From positions 1 through 64,000 of the forward strand of contig NZ_MUNY01000039.1 in assembly GCF_002002735.1 (NCBI RefSeq): 64,000 bases of DNA, in the 5' to 3' direction. Shown here one piece after another: positions 53,643-62,359 of this stretch. Positions within the stretch are counted from its first letter, which is position 1; every line of letters begins with the position of its first letter. Source of the stretch: Algoriphagus sp. A40. Its GTDB lineage: Bacteria; Bacteroidota; Bacteroidia; Cytophagales; Cyclobacteriaceae. The translations under genes and the position numbers were made by a program. Below the pieces are notes generated by a model that saw nothing but the letters and a program-made list of their open reading frames with translations, had not been told where the DNA came from and ran no database searches.

Positions 53643-56372
53643 TTACTGGTATAACCCGTTAAAAAGCATCTTGAAGGTTCCGTGCGACTGAGCCCGGAAA
53701 GTAATCTCAGGTCCGAAGGCATAAAGCTTTCCTTTTCCAACTTGAGCTTCAAAAGCCGTCACCCCGTTTTTAAGGTATTGCTGACCCCAAGCCCATCCAC
53801 TTTTTAGGGGCGCTTCTGTTCCAAACCAGGCCAAAGGTTTAATTCCCTGAAGGGCAGCTCCGGGAGAAAGTTTGAAGACAGGACTGTTGTTGAAAAGGAC
53901 ATTAGCTTTGTCCCCCATCCCGTAATTAGCCTGAGCGGAATTGTCCACGTGCATTTCCAGTACACTGCCCGGAATGTAATATTTATCCCCTGTCAGGGTT
54001 TTTTCTTTTCCGTCCACGATTTCCACAAGGGCATTTGAAACCGGCAAGTTCAAATGATAAGCGAGCGATGTCGCTGCTCCCACGGTAATGATTTCCCCTC
54101 CGTTTTCCAGGAATGATTTTAACTGAGGAACCGACTTGTCCATTGACAACCTGCCAAGAATGTGATGATAATCTGAAGGAATATCCTCTTTCTTTGGTTG
54201 ACCTCCGCCACCATATCCACCGCTTCCTCCAGGCATTCCTGGACCTATGAAGAGGATTACATCATACTTGGCATTGAGATCTCCGCCGTCAATTTCTTGG
54301 GGGAAAATCAGCTGGTAATCGAAATGGAACTGCTCCATCATCCATCTCACCCAGCCAGATGGCATCGATCCACCGTAAACATCGTAAAGCGCAATTCGGG
54401 AAGGTTTGATTTCTTTGGCACCAGTAGGCATTCCTTTTCCTGACACAGGCTTGATGCCATAAGTCTTAGCAGCTGACTCAAGCCCTTTTTTTCCAGAAGA
54501 AGGAATATAAAAAGATCCTCCAGGTAAGCCGTCGGTCTCAGAGGAAGTTCGATAGACTTTCACTTTTGCTTTAAGCAGATCATTGACTGCCATGAATGAA
54601 TCATTCACGCGAGCATCCAATAGGTAACCAGAAGCTGAAGTGACTGAAACAGGTTCCTGAGAAAGAAGTTGACCATACGCCACCTGTTCAAACGGCCCTT
54701 CAAATCCTTCCATAATTCGATCAACCTCAACTCCCATCTGAAATGCAAGTGTCCAGCCCGCTGCATCGTAAGGTCTGATTGGAGGGCCTCCCGGATACAA
54801 AAAGTCATTTGGGTGATCCTGAGGCTCAAACATATCCAGGACATGTGGCCTGAATGCCTGTGCAGTTTTCACGATATAGGAACCTTTTGGATAATTTTTA
54901 CCAGCGACCGAAAAGTCAACTGTCGCCTTTTGAACCGAAATACCAGATTTGATCAACGCATTCAGAAATTTGATGGCTGTTGAAAAATCCGGTTGATCAG
55001 CAGAAAGGATATATCCGCGAGGATCTCTTTTTGTAGGATCCTTATAAACTGAATCATAAAACTGAATCGGTATACCTGAGCGAAAACCAAAATAAGCCGC
55101 ATCCTCATCCTCTGTCACCTTTTTCTTTTGCGCAGCATCATAGGAATTTTGAATCGCTTGGGCATTTTTAGGATACCTCGTCCAGGTGTCTGTATTTCCA
55201 CGATCAATGGACTTTTTACCCATCAGGTAAAAATTGTACAAAAGTTCATCTCCATGGCGCACTGCATGGTTTAGAATTGCATAGTTCAGAGAAACCGAAT
55301 AGTCAATAGATCTTCGGAATGGCCATGGCCCTGGAGTCACCGGATAAGGAGTCCCATTATTAGGAATCAACCTATCTGGAACCAATGGAATAGAATAGGG
55401 AGAGGGACTGCCCACAATCTCAGTCAGTATACCGATCATATTGTGGTAATATGGGGTAGTTCTCAAGCCACCGTTCCACCAGGTGGAGAACACCGATCCG
55501 TCCAATCTTGTATAGCCAGGCTTGTCCTCTACATGCAATCTGTTAATCATCGCTGCACCGACTGCATCCAGACTTGTGATGATCAAAGGATCAAAGACAT
55601 GGTTGAAGGGATCTCTGTAGGGAGGTCCAGCAACAACAGTGCCCGCAGGACCCGCCTGATGATGATTGTAAATAATCTGAGGAAGCCATTCCACATATTG
55701 TTGAAGGGAAATATTGGTGGACTCAGACATATTGTTCATGTAAAAGTCCCGGTTGTTGTCATGCCCTACATATTTCTGATACAAAACCGGAATGTCCTGG
55801 TTACGCTTGGTTTTGTCTTCATTTCTCATGTACCAGTCAGACATGATTTCCATTCCGTCAGGATTGACATGTACCAAAAGGATAATTACTTCATCCAGAA
55901 TTTTGAGCGTTTCCTCATCATTTCTGGATGCTAGCTGGTAGAGCGTCTCGATCAGTTGCTGAGCACCCACAACCTCATTGGCGTGAAGTCCACCATCTAT
56001 CCAGACTACGGGCTTACCTTCTTTCACCATAGCTTTGGCTTCAGCTTCAGTAATTTCTGCGCGGCCAAGTTTTTGTGAAATCTCCTTATATCGGTCGATT
56101 TGAGCAAAGTTTTCAGGCGCTGTGATCACCAGCATGGGCTGGGACCTGCCAAATTCGGTTTTGCCGATTTCCACCAGTTTTACACGATCACTCGCTTCAT
56201 CTACCTTTTTGAAATAGGCCTCAGTCTGGCTGAAATTCGCAAGCATGTATTCATCCCCGATTTCAAAGCCAAAATGAGATTTAGGAGTAGGGACAGTTTG
56301 GGCTTGGGATAGTGAAACCAAAAAAACCATGGAAAGGAAAAATCCTGCATTTCTTAAAACTGAAAACTTCAT
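53643..56372 (-). CDS. Secreted M14-family zinc carboxypeptidase-like protein
   Basis: The 909-residue protein has a signal peptide (about 1-24, SLSQA). The M14 catalytic domain (about 40-380) has GGLHANEVVGAQQ (zinc His-Glu) and NRDFYMNNMSES with YNHHQAGPAG (third zinc His); ILTEIVGSP carries the general-base Glu. The rest of the protein contains a Gly-rich loop (PGMPGGSGGYGGGGQPKKED) and a glutamine-amidotransferase-like fold (GGEIITVGAAT), a layout seen in large Bacteroidota peptidases. The peptide substrate is unknown. Confidence 0.9.
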   Translation of the reverse strand: MKFSVLRNAGFFLSMVFLVSLSQAQTVPTPKSHFGFEIGDEYMLANFSQTEAYFKKVDEASDRVKLVEIGKTEFGRSQPMLVITAPENFAQIDRYKEISQKLGRAEITEAEAKAMVKEGKPVVWIDGGLHANEVVGAQQLIETLYQLASRNDEETLKILDEVIILLVHVNPDGMEIMSDWYMRNEDKTKRNQDIPVLYQKYVGHDNNRDFYMNNMSESTNISLQQYVEWLPQIIYNHHQAGPAGTVVAGPPYRDPFNHVFDPLIITSLDAVGAAMINRLHVEDKPGYTRLDGSVFSTWWNGGLRTTPYYHNMIGILTEIVGSPSPYSIPLVPDRLIPNNGTPYPVTPGPWPFRRSIDYSVSLNYAILNHAVRHGDELLYNFYLMGKKSIDRGNTDTWTRYPKNAQAIQNSYDAAQKKKVTEDEDAAYFGFRSGIPIQFYDSVYKDPTKRDPRGYILSADQPDFSTAIKFLNALIKSGISVQKATVDFSVAGKNYPKGSYIVKTAQAFRPHVLDMFEPQDHPNDFLYPGGPPIRPYDAAGWTLAFQMGVEVDRIMEGFEGPFEQVAYGQLLSQEPVSVTSASGYLLDARVNDSFMAVNDLLKAKVKVYRTSSETDGLPGGSFYIPSSGKKGLESAAKTYGIKPVSGKGMPTGAKEIKPSRIALYDVYGGSMPSGWVRWMMEQFHFDYQLIFPQEIDGGDLNAKYDVILFIGPGMPGGSGGYGGGGQPKKEDIPSDYHHILGRLSMDKSVPQLKSFLENGGEIITVGAATSLAYHLNLPVSNALVEIVDGKEKTLTGDKYYIPGSVLEMHVDNSAQANYGMGDKANVLFNNSPVFKLSPGAALQGIKPLAWFGTEAPLKSGWAWGQQYLKNGVTAFEAQVGKGKLYAFGPEITFRAQSHGTFKMLFNGLYQ

Positions 56373-56488
56373 AAGCCAAAATTTATTTTTCTAAAAATAG
56401 CCTATTTAAGCTCCTATCAATGACTAAAAGCTGCCAGCGATTGAATTTTTACAGGAAAGGAAATAAGTATAAGCTAGGTGAGTGTTTA

Positions 56489-59400
56489 CTACTTTGAAAT
56501 TTTTATAAACTCACCGTACCTCGGGTCATTTTGATTTTGTGCTGACTGGAATCCGCCTCCATTGAAAAGCCCCGGTCTAAGTTCCCAATTTTGGAAATCA
56601 ATTTTCAACGCTCCAATCGGATAGGCCGAATTCACCATCAGGCCTACATTTCCTGACTTTCCTCTCAATAATAAAGAATCAGATCTTTGAAATTTATCCT
56701 GGATGACCATACTAAATCCAACACCTGAGTCGCGGCTATTATCGATGTAATTTTTTGAAACGAGATGATCTAGAATAAACTCTCCGTTACCTTCCAAATA
56801 AAGGTCAGCACCGAGCACTGAGTTACTCAAATCGAGAGATTTTCCTTTGGACACCACAATTCGATAGGCAATAAACCATTCTTCTTTGCCTGATTCTTTG
56901 AATTGGTATCCAAAATGAATCCCCTTATTGTCATTGACGATAGGATTCAACAGAATGGGCACGGAGGATTTGGTGTTCACTAATTGGGGCATTTCGGAAA
57001 ATTCGATTTCAGGCTCAAAACGATTTTCCAAGTTGCTGTACCAACTAATCCTACCTCCTTTGATCTGAACACGGTTGGAGGAATCATTGGTCAGAAGCTG
57101 CCTCAATCTCAATCCTTGCGGACGATAATCGATCCGCTCAGAATAGCATGGGGAAAGATCTTCATTGATAAATCTGACGTGCTCAAATCTGGCCTCTAAA
57201 GGCAATGAAAACATACCGACTAGAAGTGAATCTTGTGGAAACTCCACTGAAAGATTTATCGGAATAATGCTAACATCGCCTCGGTTTCCGTTAAAATTTT
57301 CAGAAAGCTCGACCTGCTGAAGTTTGCCTGACTCTGGATGTGCCAGTAAAAGTTTATCTCCTTTATTCCAAATTTGAGCACCAAGGGCATTTACGGAAAT
57401 AGAATTGATAGAACCGGAATGTGATTTGGTGGTTTCTGACCAAAGTGGCCGAGCCGTGCTTCGAATCATCCCATGGATATCCACGTTTTGAAGGATGAGA
57501 TTAACATTGTAATCGATATACATCAGATGTCCCGGTGCTTCGTTGCCAATCCCCCAACCCGCTTTACATTTTTCTCTGAATTGCCCATCCAACAGTCCCT
57601 GGCATTCGCTCTTTTCTACCCTAAACTGGACCGTACCCAAAGTCCCAGAGACCGGTTTATCCAATTTGATCTCCGTATAAGTAATCTTTCTGTCTCCCCG
57701 CTTTAATTTGGGGTCAGTCAACGCATTTTGGGAAGCAAATTGATCCCAAGTTTTCCATTTTCTCTCAGTAGATTTCACTGTAAAAATTTCGCCGGCAAAG
57801 GAAATCTGGTCTTCAGGCTGGATTACCCAGCCCCAAACCTCAAACTGAGTTTCCGAAATCATTCCAATCAGACCGCACTCTTTGAGATTTTGTAAATCCT
57901 GCTTGATCACATTCCCTGGGGCGGGTATTTTATCAAAAAGTCTTACTTTCTTGGAACTGAATGACCTCCCAATCAAGTCCCCTTCCCCGTTGACCAACCA
58001 AAAATCGCCATTGGAATTCAGTCCGATTCTTTTCCCTTCGACTTCAATATAAGTATATTCTGATCCTGTGCTTGTCCCACCAGTCCATTCTTGACAGGCT
58101 AGGTGGAACCATGTGAAATCAGGGCTATCTACTTCAATCTCAAAATTTGAAATAAACTTCAACTTTAAGTTTTCAAATTTGAAAGCCTTTTGGGATTCCA
58201 ATTCTACAAATCGACCGGGAGATTCAGGTGACTTTCCAATCCATTCTAGCCTTAGTCCTCCACTGGTCCGTGCCTTCATGTTGTTGGGATCTTTGGCAAA
58301 CCAATCCCCCTCAAACCTGTAGGTGCAAAACTCCTTGACATCAGTTCCGTCATGAATTCCTCCCCCGTTACAATAACCCTGGTTTGGCATTGAACAACTG
58401 ACACCAGGCCTAACAAATCCCAAGCCCTTGACCATTTGGTCTTTAATCCGGAATTGGTCAAAATTTGAAAATCTCTTAAGTCCATATTGAGTGCTAAGGG
58501 CTGCTCCATCAAAAAATATCGCGCCGGTAGGAGTTCCATATTGAACTACTTTCTGAGCATAAGTGGGAGGAAGTAATTGCCAATCAAAATCTATTTCAAC
58601 CCGGCCACACCCTGGAAGGTCAAAGATTTTTCCATTATCTCCAAACGTCTCCCTAAAGCTCTCGGGAATCTTATCCCCAGTCCCATGCTCATCTCCAGTA
58701 AATCCATCAGAAACCATTAAATGGATTGCCGGTCTTTCACCATCACCAGTCCATTTAAATTTGATGACTGAATCAGGTGCCACCGAAATCTTAGGAAATC
58801 CCAGACATCCGTAGATCAGCCCAGATTTAGCAATCAAATTGATTTTTCGGTTAACCGAAGAAGCCCAAGCCTCAATTGCAAATTTATTGTCAAAGAAAAA
58901 AGTACCGTCTTGGTCGGTCACTTGTGAAGGATTAGAAAATGAACCGCCATTATAAGAAAAATCAACAATTAAGTTTTTTCCATCCCTGACTTCCAGCACC
59001 CTTGAATATACTACAGCTAACGCTGAGGGGAAATAATTTCTCCCATTCGAAGGATACATGGGGGAACATTTATGTATCCGTGAAGGCTCAAGCCACTTAC
59101 CAACAAAACTTTGATCGAAAACGTCTTCGTTTCCCTGATATGAAACTATAGTCCTTTTGTCATCAATTGAATTATAACTCAGCTTTCCCCAAAACTGCCG
59201 GTAAAAGGCATTGCCGCCAAATTCCTCAAGGGTGTTAGAATTGCTATCACCCACCAAATTTTCGATTACTGGAGCGGGATTTTGCGGCTTTGGCTCGGTA
59301 GAGCTTGAATCAGAATTGTTTGGAGTCAATGACGTAACTGCGACAATTGCCACCTCAGGCAATGGATTGTGAGGGTTTTCAAGAGGTATAGTTTCAGAAT

Positions 59401-59521
59401 CACCTGCTATTTCTTTTGGTAAAAACTCCTCCCCATTTATCATAAGGGATGCGATTTTAACTGGAATTCCATCCTGAGAATTTAATTCAATGGATAGATG
59501 TAATGGTTTGTCTTGGCTCAT
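56489..59521 (-). CDS. 1010-residue protein of unknown function, beta-rich
   Basis: I cannot name a family. There is no signal peptide or membrane helix. Residues 1-60 form a short beta-rich start, followed by a Ser/Pro/Asn linker (about 65-95). The rest (about 100-1010) is strand-rich with few helices. Two stretches (about 660-760 and 890-1000) read like successive strands of a right-handed beta helix, for example NVNLILQNVDIHGMI. About ten Cys occur. The gene appears lower in GC than its neighbours and stands alone between the M14 and prs genes. It could be a phage-tail-like, surface or enzyme protein; none is supported. Confidence 0.75.
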   Translation of the reverse strand: MSQDKPLHLSIELNSQDGIPVKIASLMINGEEFLPKEIAGDSETIPLENPHNPLPEVAIVAVTSLTPNNSDSSSTEPKPQNPAPVIENLVGDSNSNTLEEFGGNAFYRQFWGKLSYNSIDDKRTIVSYQGNEDVFDQSFVGKWLEPSRIHKCSPMYPSNGRNYFPSALAVVYSRVLEVRDGKNLIVDFSYNGGSFSNPSQVTDQDGTFFFDNKFAIEAWASSVNRKINLIAKSGLIYGCLGFPKISVAPDSVIKFKWTGDGERPAIHLMVSDGFTGDEHGTGDKIPESFRETFGDNGKIFDLPGCGRVEIDFDWQLLPPTYAQKVVQYGTPTGAIFFDGAALSTQYGLKRFSNFDQFRIKDQMVKGLGFVRPGVSCSMPNQGYCNGGGIHDGTDVKEFCTYRFEGDWFAKDPNNMKARTSGGLRLEWIGKSPESPGRFVELESQKAFKFENLKLKFISNFEIEVDSPDFTWFHLACQEWTGGTSTGSEYTYIEVEGKRIGLNSNGDFWLVNGEGDLIGRSFSSKKVRLFDKIPAPGNVIKQDLQNLKECGLIGMISETQFEVWGWVIQPEDQISFAGEIFTVKSTERKWKTWDQFASQNALTDPKLKRGDRKITYTEIKLDKPVSGTLGTVQFRVEKSECQGLLDGQFREKCKAGWGIGNEAPGHLMYIDYNVNLILQNVDIHGMIRSTARPLWSETTKSHSGSINSISVNALGAQIWNKGDKLLLAHPESGKLQQVELSENFNGNRGDVSIIPINLSVEFPQDSLLVGMFSLPLEARFEHVRFINEDLSPCYSERIDYRPQGLRLRQLLTNDSSNRVQIKGGRISWYSNLENRFEPEIEFSEMPQLVNTKSSVPILLNPIVNDNKGIHFGYQFKESGKEEWFIAYRIVVSKGKSLDLSNSVLGADLYLEGNGEFILDHLVSKNYIDNSRDSGVGFSMVIQDKFQRSDSLLLRGKSGNVGLMVNSAYPIGALKIDFQNWELRPGLFNGGGFQSAQNQNDPRYGEFIKISK

Positions 59522-59686
59522 AAAAAATCAGTTAAATCGTAAAAAACGAAACGTCTTAAAGATACAAAATCAGTGAGCCCACCCCACGAAAAATGGAATT
59601 TTGTTTACCTACCCAAACAAAACATGGCTACGGAATATAATTCTGATTCGAATCCATTAGAACTTAGCCCATCAGTCAAAAATCCT

Positions 59687-59694
59687 TACTTTTG
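59687..59694 (+). promoter_or_regulatory. -7 element upstream of prs
   Basis: TACTTTTG lies 34 bp before the prs ATG. The -33 region (about 59663) reads CTTA and is weak. Confidence 0.4.
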
Positions 59695-59728
59695 CTTCAA
59701 TTCCTTCTTTCATCCAAAAAAATCCACC

Positions 59729-60655
59729 ATGTCTGAGGTCAAAATATTTGCAGGCACGAATAGCCTAGGTTTGGCAGAAAAAATCGCCAAAAATTACGGG
59801 AAAAAGCTCGGCGATTTGACCATGTCCAAATTCAGTGACGGAGAAATGTCACCGAGTTTCGACGAGTCCATCCGAGGATGTACCGTTTTTATCATTCAGA
59901 GCACCAACCCTCCAAGTGACAATATTCTGGAGCTTTGCCTAATGATCGATGCAGCCAAGCGTGCCAGTGCCTATAAAGTTTGTGCAGTAATCCCCTATTT
60001 TGGTTATGCCCGGCAGGATCGAAAAGATCGCCCTAGGGTCTCCATCGCAGCCAAGTTGATAGCCAATATGATTACTTCGGCTGGTGCTGACCGGATCATG
60101 GCTTGCGACCTTCATGCTGGACAGATTCAGGGTTTTTTTGATATCCCCTTGGATCATTTGAACGGATCAGCTATTTTTGCACCCTATTTGAATACACTTA
60201 GGCTTCCGGACATGATTTTCGCAGCTCCTGATGTAGGAGGAGTTGCCAGAGCCAGGTCTTTTGCCAAGCATTTTGAAGTAGAAATGGTCGTCTGTGACAA
60301 GCACAGAAAAAGGGCCAACGAAATCGCATCAATGCAGGTGATCGGTGATGTGGAAGGAAAAGATGTGATTCTCGTAGATGATTTGGTCGATACTGCAGGT
60401 ACACTTTGCAAGGCCGCCCAGATTATCAAAGAAAAAGGAGCTACTTCGGTAAGAGCCATCGTGACACACGGGGTGCTTTCCGGAAAAGCCTATGAAAACA
60501 TTGAAAATTCTGTGTTGGAAGAATTGGTGATTACTGACACCATCTCGCCAAGACTGCAGTCTTCAAAAATCAAAGTTCTGACCGTAGCCGACCTGTTTGC
60601 AAAAGCAATTCATGCAGTGACCGGCAACACATCGATCAGTTCTCTCTTTATCTAA
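59729..60655 (+). CDS. prs: Ribose-phosphate pyrophosphokinase
   Basis: The 308-residue enzyme makes PRPP, used for nucleotide, His and Trp synthesis. Signatures: FSDGEMSPSFDES, ACDLHAGQIQGFF and the PRPP loop ILVDDLVDTAGTLCKAA. The ATG at 59729 begins MSEVKIFAGTNS; an in-frame upstream ATG at 59573 would add 52 non-conserved residues. It precedes rplY by 24 bp, the usual order in this phylum. Confidence 0.97.
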   Translation: MSEVKIFAGTNSLGLAEKIAKNYGKKLGDLTMSKFSDGEMSPSFDESIRGCTVFIIQSTNPPSDNILELCLMIDAAKRASAYKVCAVIPYFGYARQDRKDRPRVSIAAKLIANMITSAGADRIMACDLHAGQIQGFFDIPLDHLNGSAIFAPYLNTLRLPDMIFAAPDVGGVARARSFAKHFEVEMVVCDKHRKRANEIASMQVIGDVEGKDVILVDDLVDTAGTLCKAAQIIKEKGATSVRAIVTHGVLSGKAYENIENSVLEELVITDTISPRLQSSKIKVLTVADLFAKAIHAVTGNTSISSLFI

Positions 60656-60679
60656 AATCAATTTTAAATATAAATACTT

Positions 60680-61252
60680 ATGAAAACACTAGAGATTATA
60701 GGGTTTAAAAGAGCAAATCTCGACAGTGCTGCTTTGAATGAAATCAGAGATTCAGGCAATGTTCCCTGCGTAGTTTACGGACCTGGTATCCCTGAGCAAG
60801 TTCATTTCTACTCTCCTGCTATCCTTTTCCGCGATTTGATCTACACTCCTGAAGTTCACTTGGTTGAGTTGAACATCGAAGGCCAAATCATCAAAGCGGT
60901 ATTGAAGGAAGCTCAATATCATCCGGTAAGTGAAACTTTGCTTCATGCAGATTTCATGGCTTACACCGAAGACAAGGTTATCAAATTTGAAATTCCTGTG
61001 AAAATCGAAGGTAGCTCTCCAGGTATTGCAAAAGGTGGTAAGCTGGAATTCAAAACAAGAAAGTTAAAAGTAAAGGGTTTGGCTAAAAACTTGCCTGATT
61101 ACGTTGTAACCGACATCTCAAACTTGGATCTTGGTAAGTCTTTCAAAGTAGGCGAATTGCAGGCTGAAGGATACGAAATCCTTACTTCTCCAAATGTTTC
61201 AATCGTGTCTGTTGGTATTCCAAGAGCACTCAGAGGCAAGAAAGGAGAATAA
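60680..61252 (+). CDS. rplY: 50S ribosomal protein L25 (Ctc/general stress type)
   Basis: The 190-residue protein binds 5S rRNA. It has the L25 domain (LNEIRDSGNVPCVVYGPGI..., YHPVSETLLHADFMAY) plus the C-terminal CTC extension (IPVKIEGSSPGIAKGG...). Length fits the long form. It shares a probable transcript with prs, and a strong terminator follows. Confidence 0.96.
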   Translation: MKTLEIIGFKRANLDSAALNEIRDSGNVPCVVYGPGIPEQVHFYSPAILFRDLIYTPEVHLVELNIEGQIIKAVLKEAQYHPVSETLLHADFMAYTEDKVIKFEIPVKIEGSSPGIAKGGKLEFKTRKLKVKGLAKNLPDYVVTDISNLDLGKSFKVGELQAEGYEILTSPNVSIVSVGIPRALRGKKGE

Positions 61253-61275
61253 TCCAACCTTAATTGATTTTACAA

Positions 61276-61308
61276 ATCCTGCCCCTTTCCGGGCAGGATT
61301 TTTTATTT
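61276..61308 (+). terminator. Terminator after rplY
   Basis: AATCCTGCCC (61276-61285) pairs with GGGCAGGATT (61291-61300), followed by TTTTATTTT. Confidence 0.9.
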
Positions 61309-61410
61309 TCGCAGCCCTGGATTGCAATATTTATGAAATGCCCATAAGAAAAGTCTTATAAACAGGGGACATTTATTTTGGGCATTCTCCCGAAACAAGT
61401 TCGGGACAGG

Positions 61411-61542
61411 CTATGTGGCAGATTAAAAACAAATTATAACACATGAAATCGAGCATATCGAAAGCGACAAACACCGGGATAATTACAACACCTGCGAGAT
61501 TCCATGTGGCCATTTAAAAACAATTTATAAACACATGAAATA
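61411..61542 (+). repeat. Duplicated leader segment upstream of pth
   Basis: About 39 bases near 61410-61448 (ATGTGGCAGATTAAAAACAA then ATTATAACACATGAAAT) recur, imperfectly, at about 61504-61540 (ATGTGGCCATTTAAAAACAA then TTTATAAACACATGAAAT). The second copy ends in the pth start codon. The offset is about 92 bp. Confidence 0.7.
61443..61517 (+). CDS. Putative 24-codon upstream ORF before pth
   Basis: The first leader copy begins a 24-codon ORF (MKSSISKATNTGII...) ending TAA at 61517, 17 bp before the pth ATG. It has the same upstream bases as pth itself, so it would be translated with similar efficiency. There is no homology that I recognise. It could be a leader peptide or just the result of the duplication. 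Confidence 0.35.
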   Translation: MKSSISKATNTGIITTPARFHVAI

Positions 61543-62095
61543 CCTGATCGTCGGATTGGGCAATATCGGCCCGGAATACGAACTCACCCGACACAACATT
61601 GGATTCCTGACAGTCGACAGACTTGCTGATAAAGAGGGAGCAGCCTGGAAAAGTGATCGCCTCGTTTTTAAAACCGAGGCAAAACACAAAGGGAGGACGC
61701 TTCACATCATCAAGCCGACCACCTACATGAATCTCAGTGGAAAGGCTGTGAATTATTGGATGAAAGAACTGAACATTCCAAAGGAAAACATGCTGGTGCT
61801 AGTGGATGACGTCGCTATTCCTTTCGGAAAAATTAGAATGCGGGCCAAAGGGAGCGCCGCAGGACACAACGGTCTCAAAAACATTGAAGACCTAACCGGG
61901 GGCCAGGATTACCCCAGACTCCGGATGGGAATCGGAGACAATTTCCCCAAAGGAAGGCAAGTCGATTATGTTCTGGGAAGGTTTTCCCAACAGGAGTTTG
62001 ATGAGCTTCCTGTAATCATGGACAAAGCAATAGACATGATTTTCAGCTTTTGCACCACAGGAATTGCCCAGACCATGACACAATTCAATGATTGA
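61535..62095 (+). CDS. pth: Peptidyl-tRNA hydrolase
   Basis: The 186-residue Pth frees tRNA from stalled peptidyl-tRNA. Motifs: GLGNIGPEYELTRHNIGFL (catalytic His about 20), PTTYMNLSGKAV, VDDVAIPFGKIRMRAKGSAAGHNGLKNI and LRMGIG. The ATG at 61535 follows the leader duplication. In Bacteroidota it commonly follows rplY, as here. Confidence 0.97.
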   Translation: MKYLIVGLGNIGPEYELTRHNIGFLTVDRLADKEGAAWKSDRLVFKTEAKHKGRTLHIIKPTTYMNLSGKAVNYWMKELNIPKENMLVLVDDVAIPFGKIRMRAKGSAAGHNGLKNIEDLTGGQDYPRLRMGIGDNFPKGRQVDYVLGRFSQQEFDELPVIMDKAIDMIFSFCTTGIAQTMTQFND

Positions 62096-62157
62096 TTTTA
62101 GGGGAGATTTGGAAATGACCAATTCTCCCTTTTTCTTTGCACCACTTCAGGAGACTG

Positions 62158-62259
62158 ATTTATAAAGAAGAGGCGAGAGAATAGGCTCGATGACCCTCTG
62201 GCAACCATCCCTGCCAAGGAGAAAGGTGCCAAGTCCTACCCTCAGCGGGAACTATAAAT
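62158..62259 (+). ncRNA. SAM-I (S-box) riboswitch
   Basis: The leader has AGAAGAGGCGAGAG...GGCTCGATGACCCTCTGGCAACC and AAGGTGCCAAGTCCTACC, the conserved SAM-I core. P1 is ATTTATA (62158-62164) with TATAAAT (62253-62259). It lies about 100 bp upstream of a methionine-pathway gene. No intrinsic terminator is evident after it; GGTTCGGTTT (62287-62296) could pair with AAACCGACC near the start codon (62346-62354), which would suggest translational control (inference). Confidence 0.92.
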
Positions 62260-62359
62260 TGGCGTAATTAGTACTGCCTCAATTCTGGTTCGGTTTCTGT
62301 CTTTGGGAAAATTCTTTTTCAGTCCCGGAAATTTCAATTGTATTCAAACCGACCAACCT

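Noticed and set aside
53643..56372. Ser/Gly-rich stretch of the M14 protein as a repeat array
   Set aside because: It is only one short linker (PGGSGGYGGGGQPKK), not a tandem repeat.
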